Shown: positions 23,101 to 34,997 of the stretch, in pieces
How the letters are laid out: each line of letters opens with the position of its first letter
Numbering within the stretch: position 1 is the stretch's first letter
Assembly (NCBI GenBank): GCA_021234155.1
Contig: JAJEKV010000001.1
Coordinates: forward strand, 32,750,177-32,814,176
Length of the DNA: 64,000 nucleotides
Source: Isoetes taiwanensis
Lineage: Eukaryota; Streptophyta; Lycopodiopsida; Isoetales; Isoetaceae
Direction: 5' to 3'
Program-made: the position numbers and the translations under genes
Notes under the pieces: generated by a model
Seen by the model: only the letters and a program-made list of their open reading frames with translations
What the model was told of the DNA's origin: nothing
Database searches by the model: none

Positions 23101-26100
23101 ATGAAGGCATAAGCATTTACATACTTTGCAAAGAGGAAAGTGTTGCAGGAGGTGTTAGTGCACTTAACATAAAAATGAGACATTTGTTCATAATCTTAAG
23201 ATTCTTTTGGCTGCCCTTGCTATAGCTAGTTGCAATGATCACTTGAGCAGTTTTTACAAGAAAAGTTGGAGCTTGGAATATGTTTTAAGATTTGGTAACT
23301 CTAAACCTTTGCTAATGTGGGGAGATTCCATGCCTTTGAGCTATTCTCACCATTCCTTTGCCATCAAGTCCATATTTTTAACCTTCTTTGGCTAATCAAA
23401 CTATTGACTTTAGGTCACACTAGCTCAAAAGGCCTTTTTCAAGGCCAAACTATTCATACTATGTTAAATGCCATCTCACCATGATGTGTGTCCATCCATT
23501 TTGCTATGCCATCAAGCCACTTGTCTCAGAATTATAAGATTTGCAAAAAGAACCTTGAGGTCGATGCCACATTACCCTGCCACATAATCAAATTGATGGC
23601 CTCACTATCCTAGTCAGAAAAAATGCCACTTCACCAAGTTTGACCTAAAAATTCTAAAACCCTAAAAAGTTTTTTAAAAGAGGAATGGATGGGGAGGTGG
23701 CCAACTTCCACATCCCCCCTCCCCACCCTCCAAAACAAATAAATTGGCCTATTTCTACACCCAATTCCTTCCACCAATTTCTTCCCTATGTTTACTATAG
23801 GTTTGGTTTCTGCCCCCTCTTGATATTGCAACGGTTATCAAAAATTGAGTTTTAAGGCTGATATACAATGAGCTTCTTTTTTGCTACAGGAGTGGAATAT
23901 ATCGTGCATCAAAGAAATATTTTAAGGTCCATAGAAAAGGTTTCGAATAGAAAGTTTGACCTTGTTTTGGAGTGATTCGTGCTCAATCGAGTCGGATTAT
24001 GAAAGCACAGACCCGTATTGATTATGAAAGCGCAGACGCTTATAGACATGATTACAATAAATTTCAACCAATTTGATGCTTTCTTGCTCTGTAAATCACG
24101 TTTGACAAATCCGGACGTGCATACTGTCACCTTTTGCGATCAAGATTGAGTTCGTGGATCACCTTATGAGCTTGCACTAGCTTTGAAATACCTTGCCTTT
24201 TTGAAGATTTTCCATTGAAACTCTCGAAGACAGTGGAAAATCTTAAGTTTCCATTGATGTACATTGCTTAGCCACATCATCTTTATACTGCCATGCAATA
24301 ATCTCACACACTAAAACAAAAAATTAATGACTATTTCAGAGCTGCCCTATGAAGGCATAAGCATTTACATACTTTGCAAAGAGGAAAGTGTTGCAGGAGG
24401 TGTTAGTGCAGTTAACATAAAAATGAGACATCTGTTCATAATCTTAAGATTCTTTTGGCTGCCCTTGCTATAACTAGTTGCAGTGATCACTTGAGCAGTT
24501 TTTACAAGAAAAGTTGGAGCTTGGAATATGTTTTAAGATTTGGTAACTCTAAACCTTTGCTAATGTGGGGATTGCCTTGATTCCATGCCTTTGAGCTATT
24601 CTCACCATTCCTTTGCCACCAAGTCCATATTTTTAACCTTCTTTGGCTAATGAAACTATTGACTTTAGGTCACACTAGCTCAAAAGGCCTTTTTCAAGGC
24701 CAAACTATTCATACTATGTTAAATGCCATCTCACCATGATGCGTGTCCATCCATTTTGCTATGCCATCAAGCCACTTGTCTCAGAATTATAAGATTTGCA
24801 AAAAGAACCTTGAGGTCGATGCCACATCACCCTGCCACATAATCAAATTGATGGCCTCCCTATCCTAGTCAGATAAAATGCCACCTCACCAAGTTTGACC
24901 TAAAAATTCTAAAACCCTAAAAAGTTTCTTAAAAGAGGAATGGATGGGGAGGTGGCCAACTTCCACATCCCCCCCTCCCCACCCTCAAAACAAATAAATT
25001 GGCCTATTTCTACCCTCAATTCCTTCCACCAATTTCTTCCCTATGTTTACTATAGGTTTGGTTTCTGCCCCCTTCTTGATATTACAACGGTTATCAAAAA
25101 TTGAGTTTTAAGCCTTATATACAATGAACTTCTTTTTTGCTACAGGAGTGTGGAATATCTCGTGCATCAAAGAAATATTTTAAGGTCCATAGAAAAGGTT
25201 TCAAATAGAAAGTTTGACCTTTTTCTGGAGTGATTCATGCTCAATCGAGTCGGATTATGAAAGCACAGACCCGTATTGATTATGAAGGCGCATACGCTTA
25301 TGGACATGATTACAATAAATTTCAACCAATTTGATGCTTTCTTGCTCTGTAAAACACGTTATAATAAGACAAATCCGGACGTGCATACTGTCACCTTTTG
25401 CGATCAAGATTGAGTTCGTGGATCACCTTATGAGCTTGCACTAGCTTTGAAATACCTTGCCTTTTTGAAGATTTTCCATTGAAACTCTCGAAGACAGTGG
25501 AAAATCTTAAGTTTCCATTGATGTACAGTGCTTAGCCACATCATCTTTATACTGCCATGCATTAATCTCACACACTAAAACAAAAAATTAATGACTATTT
25601 CAGAGCTGCCCTATGAAGGCATAAGCATTTACATACTTTGCAAAGAGGAAAGTGTTGCAGGAGGTGTTAGTGCAGTTAACATAAAAATGAGACATCTGTT
25701 CATAATCTTAAGATTCTTTTGGCTGCCCTTGCTATAGCTAGTTGCAATGATCACTTGAGCAGTTTTTACAAGAAAAGTTGGAGCTTGGAATATGTTTTAA
25801 GATTTGGTAACTCTAAACCTTTGCTAATGTGGGGAGATTCCATGCCTTTGAGCTATTCTCACCATTCCTTTGCCATCAAGTCCATATTTTTAACCTTCTT
25901 TGGCTAATCAAACTATTGACTTTAGGTCACACTAGCTCAAAAAGCCTTTTTCAAGGCCAAACTATTCATACTATGTTAAATGCCATCTCACCATGATGCG
26001 TGTCCATCCATTTTGCTATGCCATCAAGCCACTTGTCTCAGAATTATAAGATTTGCAAAAAGAACCTTGAGGTCGATGCCACATTACCCTGCCACATAAT

Positions 26101-28170
26101 CAAATTGATGGCCTCACTATCCTAGTCAGAAAAAATGCCACCTCACCAAGTTTGACCTAAAAATTCTAAAACCCTAAAAAGTTTCTTAAAAGAGGAATGG
26201 ATGGGGAGGTGGCCAACTTCCACATCCCCCCCTCCCCACCCTCCAAAACAAATAAATTGGCCTATTTCTACCCCCAATTCCTTCCACCAATTTCTCCCCT
26301 ATGTTTACTATAGGTTTGGTTTCTGCCCCCCTCTTGATATTGCAACGGTTATCAAAAATTGAGTTTTAAGCCTTATATACAATGAGCTTCTTTTTTGCTA
26401 CAGGAGTGTGGAATATCTCGTGCATCAAAGAAATATTTTAAGGTCCATAGAAAGGTTTCGAATAGAATGTTTGACCTTTTTCTGGAGTGATTCATGCTCA
26501 ATCGAGTCGGATGAAAGCACAGACCCGTATTGATTATGAAAGCGCATACGCTTATTGACATGATTACAATAAATTTCAACCAATTTGATGCTTTCTTGCA
26601 CTTTAAATCACGTTATAATAGGACAAATCCGGACGTGCATACTGTCACCTTTTGCGATCAAGATTGAGTTCGTGGATCACCTTATGAGCTTGCACTACCT
26701 TTGAAATACCTTGCCTTTTTGAAGATTTTCCATTGAAACTCTCGAAGACAGTGGAAAATCTTAAGTTTCCATTGATGTACATTGCTTAGCCACATCATCT
26801 TTATACTGCCATGCAATAATCTCACACATGCAATTAACATAAAAATGAGACATCTGTTCATAATCTTAAGATTCTTTTGGCTGCCCTTGCTATAACTAGT
26901 TGCAGTGATCACTTGAGCAGTTTTTACAAGAAAAGTTGGAGCTTGGAATATGTTTTAAGATTTGGTAACTCTAAACCTTTGCTAATGTGGGGATTGCCTT
27001 GATTCCATGCCTTTGAGCTATTCTCACCATTCCTTTGCCATCAAGTCCATATTTTTAACCTTCTTTGGCTAATGAAACTATTGACTTTAGGTCACACTAG
27101 CTCAAAAGGCCTTTTTCAAGGCCAAACTATTCATACTATGTTAAATGCCATCTCACCATGATGCGTGTCCATCCATTTTGCTATGCCATCAAGCCACTTG
27201 TCTCAGAATTATAAGATTTGCAAAAAGAACCTTGAGGTCGATGCCACATCACCCTGCCACATAATCAAATTGATGGCCTCCCTATCCTAGTCAGATAAAA
27301 TGCCACCTCACCAAGTTTGACCTAAAAATTCTAAAACCCTAAAAAGTTTCTTAAAAGAGGAATGGATGGGGAGGTGGCCAACTTCCACATCCCCCCCTCC
27401 CCACCCTCCAAAACAAATAAATTGGCCTATTTCTACCCTCAATTCCTTCCACCAATTTCTTCCCTATGTTTACTATAGGTTTGGTTTCTGCCCCCTTCTT
27501 GATATTACAACGGTTATCAAAAATTGAGTTTTAAGCCTTATATACAATGAACTTCTTTTTGCTACTTTCACGGTGGAGTGTGGAATATCTCGTGCATCAA
27601 AGAAATATTTTAAGGTCCATAGAAAAGGTTTCAAATAGAAAGTTTGACCTTTTTCTGGAGTGATTCATGCTCAATCGAGTCGGATTATGAAAGCACAGAC
27701 CCGTATTGATTATGAAGGCGCATACGCTTATGGACATGATTACAATAAATTTCAACCAATTTGATGCTTTCTTGCTCTGTAAATCACGTTATAATAAGAC
27801 AAATCCGGACGTGCATACTGTCACCTTTTGCGATCAAGATTGAGTTCGTGGATCACCTTATGAGCTTGCACTACCTTTGAAATACCTTGCCTTTTTGAAG
27901 ATTTTCCATTGAAACTCTCGAAGACAGTGGAAAATCTTAAGTTTCCATTGATGTACAGTGCTTAGCCACATCATCTTTATACTGCCATGCAATAATCTCA
28001 CACACTAAAACAAAAAATTAATGACTATTTCAGAGCTGCCCTATGAAGGCATAAGCATTTACATACTTTGCAAAGAGGAAAGTGTTGCAGGAGGTGTTAG
28101 TGCAGTTAACATAAAAATGAGACATCTGTTCATAATCTTAAGATTCTTTTGGCTGCCCTTGCTATAGCTA

Positions 28171-28765
28171 TTGGCAAGAACAGTCTACGCGCTCATGTAA
28201 TAGAGATATATAAATACCGCTAGAATAAAAATTCTAGAATGGGACTCGCATGAAACCAACAAACCGCAGTATTAATACCCTTTATTTCTTGTTATATTGC
28301 ATCTGATCAACGTAGAAGTACATTGATCAAGCTATTAAAAGATAGGCTATTAATACTAAATGCTTTCAGTAGCTCCGCACTTGATTGGAGACTTAAAATC
28401 TTTATGCAGCAGAAGAAGGTAACAAGAGTTGATATCATATGCCACGTTTCATATCCAGAGGAATTGAATTAAATTGATTGGATTATAGCAACTTATATGT
28501 TTGCATCACTGTGACCATACACATACATTACAAATAATAAAAAATCTCATTTTGTGGGTAGTTCGCTCTGATATGGTATATGCAATTACTCGCTTCCCTT
28601 TCTTACATGCAATATGGACATAGTGCTAGACCATATAAGCTGTAAATATACATGTAAAATAAGACCAACCTTTTAGTTGATTTTTTATAAAGTCATCAAA
28701 TAGCAGCCTGCCTTTCTCAACTAGATTATAATTATGTGTATCAGGATTATAAGGCAGTCAAGCTT
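28171..28765. other. No gene seen; right flank of the array
   Basis: Unique-looking AT-rich sequence between the array end and the second LINE copy. No coding or repeat structure is supported. Confidence 0.5.
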
Positions 28766-28880
28766 AGAGAAAATAGAATAAAATAAAAGGGTTTTTAGCG
28801 TCCACGGAAACCCAGCAGCCTATAGGACCTAATACAAAGAGTGCAGCAGAGTTATTACTGCCCGGACTTAAAAATCCCCG

Positions 28881-28899
28881 CCCCGAAGGGTTTTCGGGG
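28881..28899 (-). other. 3'-end hairpin of LINE family A, copy 2
   Basis: CCCCGAA, 5-base loop, TTCGGGG: the same 19 bases as in copy 1 at 17375-17393. Confidence 0.7.
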
Positions 28900-30189
28900 G
28901 AAAAAACGTGGCAGGCAGCAATAAGAATGCTTGAAACTGTACATATATACAAAGTATACAAAACACATTACCACGCATCATGAGATGCATGTCAGGTGAA
29001 TGCTGCTGGACATAGCTGATCTTGCATGTCCATGGCCTCATGGAGGTATGATGCCAGTGTCCATACTGAAACCGTGCCCAATATCATATATAGGGGCTGG
29101 CCGAGCCTGACCAGCTTCACATAGCGTGTCCGGATCTGATCATACGCTGGGCAACTCTAAAGGGTATGGCATTCATGCTCACTGGCTCTTGTTTGGCAAC
29201 GTTGACAAAGCCTGTCCTAGCATGGTTCCCCAGTCCAGTGACTCGTCTCAATTCAGAAACGATGTGCCCCTGTGCGGATCGAGGCAATGAGTTTGCGCTT
29301 TTTCATAGGCAGATGGATGCACAGGTAACGTTGCAGGTCCAGTTTCAATGTGGGATTTATGTGATGCTGGTAATATGATGGCTTGACCTGTTTAAGGGCG
29401 TCGGCATCCCAGAGCTTGCTGAGGAAGCAGGCATCAAGGTATTGCCTCAAGCTATGTCGATCCGCATGTGTTTGCATCCGTATGCTCCTGTGCTCCTGAA
29501 CATTCCATCTGGCCAGCCATTCAGCTCTCTTGCCTTTCCAGTAGGCCTTCAATTGCTGCGGCCCCATTGCTATTGTGTAGGCCAGGTGAGGGAAGGGTAA
29601 AAGCATGCTACAGTGTACCACTTTTGGAACCCTTAAAAGTACCTAGACTGGGTACTTTTAAAACTGGTATTTTTTGTTTTTTCTTTCCATTAAAATCAAT
29701 CAAAATTTTTGAATTGATGGTCAATAACATGTCAATCTATAGTATTAGAGAATAACAATACTATTCGAGACTAAAATAAATGAATTAACTCTCAAAGTTA
29801 TTGTTTCTTGCGGGATTTATGCAAGTTCCTAGTACCCAGTGCTTTTCTGGGTAGTTTCGCACTCCCTAAAAAGTACTTTAGATGGTATACCCTAGCATGC
29901 TTTCACTCAAAAACGAGAACCATCCATACTGACTACTTCCTAAAAGTAGACGATGTGGCGGTCAAGGGCTGCCTTCTAAAGAGGCAAGAAACCTGTCTCA
30001 TGCAACAAGATTTGATACGGGATCATGGACTTCACCCCTAGCGCCCATGTCAAGAAGGCTTTTTGCACCTACTCCAATTCATTCTAGGTGTCGAGGGACA
30101 CCACTGCCCCCAGACTTTAACCCCGTACAAAAGGACAGGCTCCACCACCCTGAACAGGCGTGACTGAGGAGCCCAGTCATATAGCTCTG

Positions 30190-30655
30190 CTCTGTGGCTA
30201 TTGTTCTGCATTGCGTATAGTGCCTTCCAGGTGCTGATGGAAGGGATCCTTGGCTATTGTTCTGCATTGCGTATAGTGCCTTCCAGGTGCTGATGGAAGG
30301 GATCCTTGGCTAGTGCGATGATAATATGAGGACCACCTTAGTCTTGGTTAGGTTGATGCACATATCTGTCGCTGACAGAATGTGTCCAAGGCATCGTGGT
30401 GCGGGCTCCACCACCGAACAGCGCGGATCGAGGAGCCCGGTCATATAGCTCGCTTTCTGCGGGCTATTGTTCTGCATTGCGTATAGTGCCTTCCAATCCT
30501 TGGCTATTGTTCTGCATTGCGTATAGTGCCTTCCAGGTGCTGATGGAAGGGATCCTTGGCTAGTGCGATGATAATATGAGGACCACTTTAGTCTTGGTTA
30601 GGTTGATGCACATATCTGTCGCTGACAGAATGTGTCCAAGGCATCATGGTGACAT
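30190..30655. repeat. Nested direct duplications within LINE copy 2
   Basis: A ~56-bp block (ggctattgttctgcattgcg onward) occurs at about 30196, 30252, 30459 and 30504 (the third is shortened). A longer block including gctagtgcgatgataatatg and gtcgctgacagaatgtgtcc occurs at about 30310-30400 and 30555-30645. The pattern suggests a tandem duplication of ~250 bp on top of a smaller one. Confidence 0.8.
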
Positions 30656-30723
30656 TGCATGTCCTCTAAGGAGTAGGCTAGAAGGTCCACATCATCCGCA
30701 TATAGAAGGAATACGCCTAGATT

Positions 30724-30868
30724 AAGATAGATAAATAGATAGATAGTATTTTTACGTCATGCCACATTGGCAGCGTCCATGAGGACATATGATGGACCCC
30801 CCGAGACTTGAACACAAGATCTCTTAGTTGCTAACCCAATGGACTAGCCAATAAACCAAACAAGGGGG
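30724..30868 (-). mobile_element. tRNA-derived SINE with GATA/TATC tail
   Basis: On the minus strand it begins with a box A-like TTGGCTAGTCCATTGGGTTA and a box B-like TGTTCAAGTCTC. Its 3' end is GGACGCTGCCAATGTGGC, then ATGACGTAAAAATAC and TATC units. This is a diverged relative of the SINE at 42.1 kb and of the 3' fragment at 2.9 kb. It lies directly against the truncated 5' end of LINE copy 2. Confidence 0.75.
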
Positions 30869-32471
30869 AACTAAAAAGGAGGACTTATTAGTATAGAAAT
30901 TAATTAATCTGCGATAAGCATGCTTCTTGGAAAAGCATGATAACCAAAAATCAAAGTATGTGCAAGATGTGTCTCTTCATGTTGATTTTGGATTTGGTTA
31001 ACAAGATGCAAATATTTAAGAGTATCTTGGATCTCGTGGTATTGCAAAACTCATTGTTCTTCCATCAAGTATTTGCATACATGACGTAGATCAACATTTT
31101 AGTTGACATAAATGGAACACGACTCATTGATCTTCCATTGGCTTAGACCAGACTTTTAGTTGACATAAGTGAACCGCATGCGCATCCAACTTACGGGGCA
31201 AGGCATTCTCATTTTTAATAACTTCCTATTTGATAACATGTGATCCTTAATTTCAGGGTCTTGAAAAGCCAAACCAATTGTATAACATAATGTTGTCCAA
31301 ATGACATTATTTAATGTAACATTTGGAAGAGACAAATATTGAAAACAAACTATTGTAGAGTGTAGAAGGATAATAGGGCATAGCTCCAATTTCATATACT
31401 TAAACCACAATAGATATACAAGATAAAACAAAACTCCTAACTAGAATATGTACATATTGTGAACATTGCTTTTGATTGTACAGGAGCTATATAAAACCTG
31501 GCATGCAAAATGAGCTGCCTTTGAGTAAGACAAACATGCTTTGTCCATCTAACAACAAGCCAGTGTGGTCTAGTCTCTGCTCATACCTAACATATTGAAA
31601 ATGCCCATTTATTTCTAAAATATATACTTGTCTTCTCTCAATCTTGCCATTTATTTAAATTTCAAGGACTTCAAGTATGTTATACCACTATCACTATGAA
31701 ATTGCAAAATTCTTTCCTTAACTTGGCGGCCTTCAGGAGGATCGGAAGGTAATGGATGATTGCCATCCTTTAATGCCAAAACACAATTGGCAGATCCATC
31801 TTCAAACTACAATTCCATCCTCAAGCAATATAGAATTGAGATGCTGAAGATGTTCTATGAATACACAAACTTTCTTGCAATCTATTTCTTTCTTATTGAA
31901 GAAGGCCCTACTTGCTAAAGAAAGACCTTACATTTGGGGTGCTTAGCAACTAATCTCAGTTGTGTATCACTCATTGAACGAAGAAGTCGAAACTTAAAGA
32001 CTAGCAGTGCATGTGCCTTATCTTCAAGAGATTAGATAGCTTCAATTTGTAAGGAAATCGGCCTACTGCAGAGAAGAAACTGAAGATAACTCCTTAGCAT
32101 ACTACGAATTGTGGTCGTGCTTAGAAGTCGTCATAGCCTGCTTTACTCTGACAATACTACAATCTTCATTCAAAAAGGAGGATTTTTGCACTTACTTCGG
32201 CTCGAAAAGATCTTGATCTCCCCATGGGCAAATTACCTGCAATGCCAGGTTTAGGCCTGTCACAAAGAATATTCGAGTACATACTGCATATACTAAGAAT
32301 ATGCCTTTCACGAGGAGAAGGATGAAAAAACCTTGCAATTTTTCTTTTTAAGAAATTCCCTTGCGATTTGGCTATGAATGGTTTGTCCATGTTAGTTTCG
32401 CGTTAACAGGAAGTCACCATTTGCAATGGACCCGCAGAGGGACAGCTAAAATCACTGCCACAAGATGAAGC
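30869..32471. other. No gene supported; possible coding relics, PPR upstream region
   Basis: Two minus-strand stretches look faintly coding but carry stops: 31431-31156 and about 32060-31640 (for example DGSANCVLALKDGNHPLP, then SDPPEGRQVKERI). I do not recognise them. The last ~300 bp before 32472 would hold the PPR gene promoter; no convincing TATA element was picked out. Confidence 0.4.
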
Positions 32472-34997
32472 ATGTCCGCTGCTGCTCTGGACAGTCTAAG
32501 AATTCTTTGCAAGAAAGGATGTTTAAATTATGCACTGCACTCCTTACAGTTAATGGAAGAAAGACGGAGCTGGGATTTTGTAGAAGCATGCGCATGTCTT
32601 TTACATCACTGCACCACCACCAAATTGCTTGCTCAAGGAAAGCAAGGCCACTCTCTGCTTATTTTGAGCCCGTTAGAGCCCAACATCTACATATGGAATA
32701 CTCTGATCAACATGTACATCAAGTGCGGCAGCATGGATGATGCATATTATGTATTTGATCGCCTTTCGTTCCGGAATGTGGCTACCTGGACTAGTATGAT
32801 CGGAGGAACTGCTCGAGGAAATAATGGCAAGGAGGCTCTCAACCTCTTTACCCAAATGCAGCTTCAACATGTGATGCCGGATAAGGTAACGTTTCTTCCC
32901 ATCCTTAATGCATGTGCTATCATTCCCACCTTGGCCCAGGGGAGAAGAGTTCATGCCTTTATTTTAAAATTTGAATGTCAGTCTGATCCTTTTGTTGGAA
33001 GCACACTGGTGGATATGTATGCAAAATGTGGCAGCATAAGAGATTCTCGTCGAGTTTTTGACAGTATGTCTGATCGAGCTGTTGTTACTTGGAATGTAAT
33101 GATTGCAGCGTATGCGCTTTATGGATATGGAAGAGATAGTTTTAAGCTTTTTGAGCAAATGAGTTTCCAAGGGATTGAACCAGATGAAGGGACTTTCGTA
33201 AGCATCCTAACTGCCTTTACTGACATGTCTCTGTCGCAATGCAAGAGAATTCATTCTTACACCTTGAAATTTACTTCTAAAGTCGGAACGTCAATTGACA
33301 ATATGCTTGTTGACGTTTATTTCAAGTGTGGGGGTATCGTGAGTGCATGCATGGTGTTTGACAGGCTCATTGTTCAAGATACTGTATCATGGAATTCTAT
33401 GGTTGCTGGATGTGCACACTATTTGAGTTATAAAGCAAGCTTGAAACTATTCGCTCAAATGCAGCAGGCAGATGCTAAACCTAGTCAGGTGACATTTGTT
33501 AGTTTCTTGAGCTCATGTGCCACTATCCCATCACTGGAGCAAGGTAAACTTATACATGCGTTTGGCCTCAATACAGGATATGAGCTGAACATTTTTGTAG
33601 GAAATAGTCTTACTGATATGTATGCCAAGTGCGGGAGCATAGATCAGTCTTTCCAAGTGTTTGAGCACATCCTTGTTCCAGATGTTGTATCCTGGAATGT
33701 CACAATAGCAGGATACATTCAGCATGGATTTTACAGGAGGGCATTAGATCTCTTTTGGCATCTGCATCAGGAAGCCCTTGAAACAGACAATGTGACATTT
33801 CTAAATGTCATAGATGCATGTGCCTGCAGTTTAGCTGTAGATCATGGGAAACTGATCCATGCTATTGTTTTGGGTGCAAGGTATCCGTCAGATGATGCCT
33901 TGTATGGTTCCCTAGTTGACATGTATGTTAAATGTGATCGTTTGGAGGATGCTTGTGAAGTTTTTCATAGAATCCCCATGCCAGTTATAATTCCATGGAG
34001 TGCAATAATTGCAGGATATGCAGAATGTGGGAGTCCAAGTTTAGCATTGGCACTTTTTTCACAGATTGAACTGGAGGGTTTAAAACCAAATGAAGTCACA
34101 TTAATTAGCATCTTGGGAGGAAGAGTTACTATCAATCAAGGAAAATGGGTTCATGCCAAAGCTCTGCATGCTGGCTTAGAGTCGAATGCATTTGTTGGCA
34201 GTTCTCTTATTGACATGTATGCTAAATGTGGTCACTTAGAGTATGCTTATGCAGTATTTGAAAGGATACCTGAGCATGATACAGTTTCGTGGAGTGCCTT
34301 AATCGGGGGCTATGTTCAATGTGAGCATTTTAATGGTGCTTTAATGCTTTTTGAGCAAATGCAGTGTGAGGGCACAAGGCCAAACCAAGTTACTTTGTAT
34401 TGTGCTTTGACTGCATGTGCTGCGATTGCATCCTTAAATCAGGGAAGACGTATCCATACCAATATTGTGACATTCGGCTGCAACTTAGATATCTACATCG
34501 GCAATGCCCTGATAGACATGTATTCCAAAAGTGGATGTGTTGAAGATGCTTTATATGTGTTTCACAACATGGACTCACGAGATGTTCTATCATGGAATGG
34601 AATGATTGCAGGATTATCTCACCATGGAAATGGAGTGCAGGCACTGAACCTCTTCGGGAGAATGCAGGAAGGGGGCATCCCTCCAAATGAATCCACATTC
34701 ACAGCAGCTTTAAGTGCTTGTAGCCATGCATACATGCTGGATGAGGGCTTTCAGCTCTTCAACTCAATATCAAACCATGGCATTACTCTGATAATGCATC
34801 ATTTTGCTTGTGTAATTAGCCTTCTTGGTCGTGGAGGGCTCTTATATGAGGCAGAAGAATTCATCAGCATGATGCCATTTCAACCAGGCATTGATCTTTG
34901 GATGTCTCTTCTTGGTGCTTGTACAATCCATGGCAACTTAGTTTTAGGTGAATGGACCACTGGACGTATCTTAGCAAAACTGCAAAACCATAGATAA
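32472..34997 (+). CDS. PLS-class pentatricopeptide-repeat protein, truncated E domain
   Basis: An 841-residue uninterrupted frame. PPR proteins bind organelle RNA, each P- or S-type motif contacting one base, in editing, splicing or stabilisation. About 22 motifs are visible from roughly residue 8 to 800 as repeating P-L-S triplets. Diagnostic strings are LVDMYAKCGS (P), VTWNVMIAAY (L/S) and VHAFILK with LF-QM boundaries. One motif around residues 555-585 is ~3 residues short. The C-terminus reads IDLWMSLLGACTIHGN, then ELGE-like residues, and stops inside E1, so E2 and DYW are absent. An in-frame TGA two codons before the ATG fixes this as the first possible start in an unspliced message. 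No clear transit peptide is visible, so organelle targeting is unproven. Absence of introns is typical of plant PPR genes. Confidence 0.93.
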   Translation: MSAAALDSLRILCKKGCLNYALHSLQLMEERRSWDFVEACACLLHHCTTTKLLAQGKQGHSLLILSPLEPNIYIWNTLINMYIKCGSMDDAYYVFDRLSFRNVATWTSMIGGTARGNNGKEALNLFTQMQLQHVMPDKVTFLPILNACAIIPTLAQGRRVHAFILKFECQSDPFVGSTLVDMYAKCGSIRDSRRVFDSMSDRAVVTWNVMIAAYALYGYGRDSFKLFEQMSFQGIEPDEGTFVSILTAFTDMSLSQCKRIHSYTLKFTSKVGTSIDNMLVDVYFKCGGIVSACMVFDRLIVQDTVSWNSMVAGCAHYLSYKASLKLFAQMQQADAKPSQVTFVSFLSSCATIPSLEQGKLIHAFGLNTGYELNIFVGNSLTDMYAKCGSIDQSFQVFEHILVPDVVSWNVTIAGYIQHGFYRRALDLFWHLHQEALETDNVTFLNVIDACACSLAVDHGKLIHAIVLGARYPSDDALYGSLVDMYVKCDRLEDACEVFHRIPMPVIIPWSAIIAGYAECGSPSLALALFSQIELEGLKPNEVTLISILGGRVTINQGKWVHAKALHAGLESNAFVGSSLIDMYAKCGHLEYAYAVFERIPEHDTVSWSALIGGYVQCEHFNGALMLFEQMQCEGTRPNQVTLYCALTACAAIASLNQGRRIHTNIVTFGCNLDIYIGNALIDMYSKSGCVEDALYVFHNMDSRDVLSWNGMIAGLSHHGNGVQALNLFGRMQEGGIPPNESTFTAALSACSHAYMLDEGFQLFNSISNHGITLIMHHFACVISLLGRGGLLYEAEEFISMMPFQPGIDLWMSLLGACTIHGNLVLGEWTTGRILAKLQNHR

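Larger units (their letters stand above)
16802..28170. repeat. Tandem array of seven ~1,257-bp units
   Basis: Head-to-tail copies begin ctagttgca and end ttgctatag. Unit starts are 16802, 20712, 21969, 23226, 24474, 25738 and 26896; the end is 28170. Lengths are 1257, 1257, 1248, 1264, 1158 and 1275 bp for units 2-7; unit 1 is interrupted by a LINE. Units differ by a small number of substitutions and indels. Unit 6 lacks about 116 bp (junction near 26829). Each unit has a C-rich stretch (C10 in unit 2, shorter elsewhere) and an 11-bp inverted repeat, AAGATTTTCCA/TGGAAAATCTT, around a 19-base loop. A 62-residue open frame present in several units is not a gene: it is lost in units 5 and 7. Array edges share 'cta', suggesting short-homology joining. 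Confidence 0.93.
28766..30712 (-). mobile_element. 5'-truncated LINE, copy 2 (family A)
   Basis: Same 3' end as copy 1: A/T-rich tail, GTGGACG motif and identical hairpin (28881-28899). Minus-strand coding remnants include the C-terminal Cys/His motif (LCQRCQTRASEHECHTL, a stop, then SCPAYDQIR) at about 29220-29130. Upstream is a conserved block (AYTIAMGPQQLKAYW and FLSKLWDADALKQVK) at 29590-29360. The palm motif LYADDVDLLAY is at about 30704-30670. The element ends just beyond YADD, so endonuclease and RT fingers are missing. Nested direct duplications lie at 30190-30655. Not functional. Confidence 0.87.

Noticed and set aside
29253-29621. Stand-alone 122-codon gene
   Set aside because: It matches the C-terminal block of the LINE in the tandem array (LWDA-AL--VK) and leads into the LINE Cys/His motif.
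32673-32954. Minus-strand frames inside the PPR gene
   Set aside because: Shadows of the 841-codon plus-strand frame without any domain.
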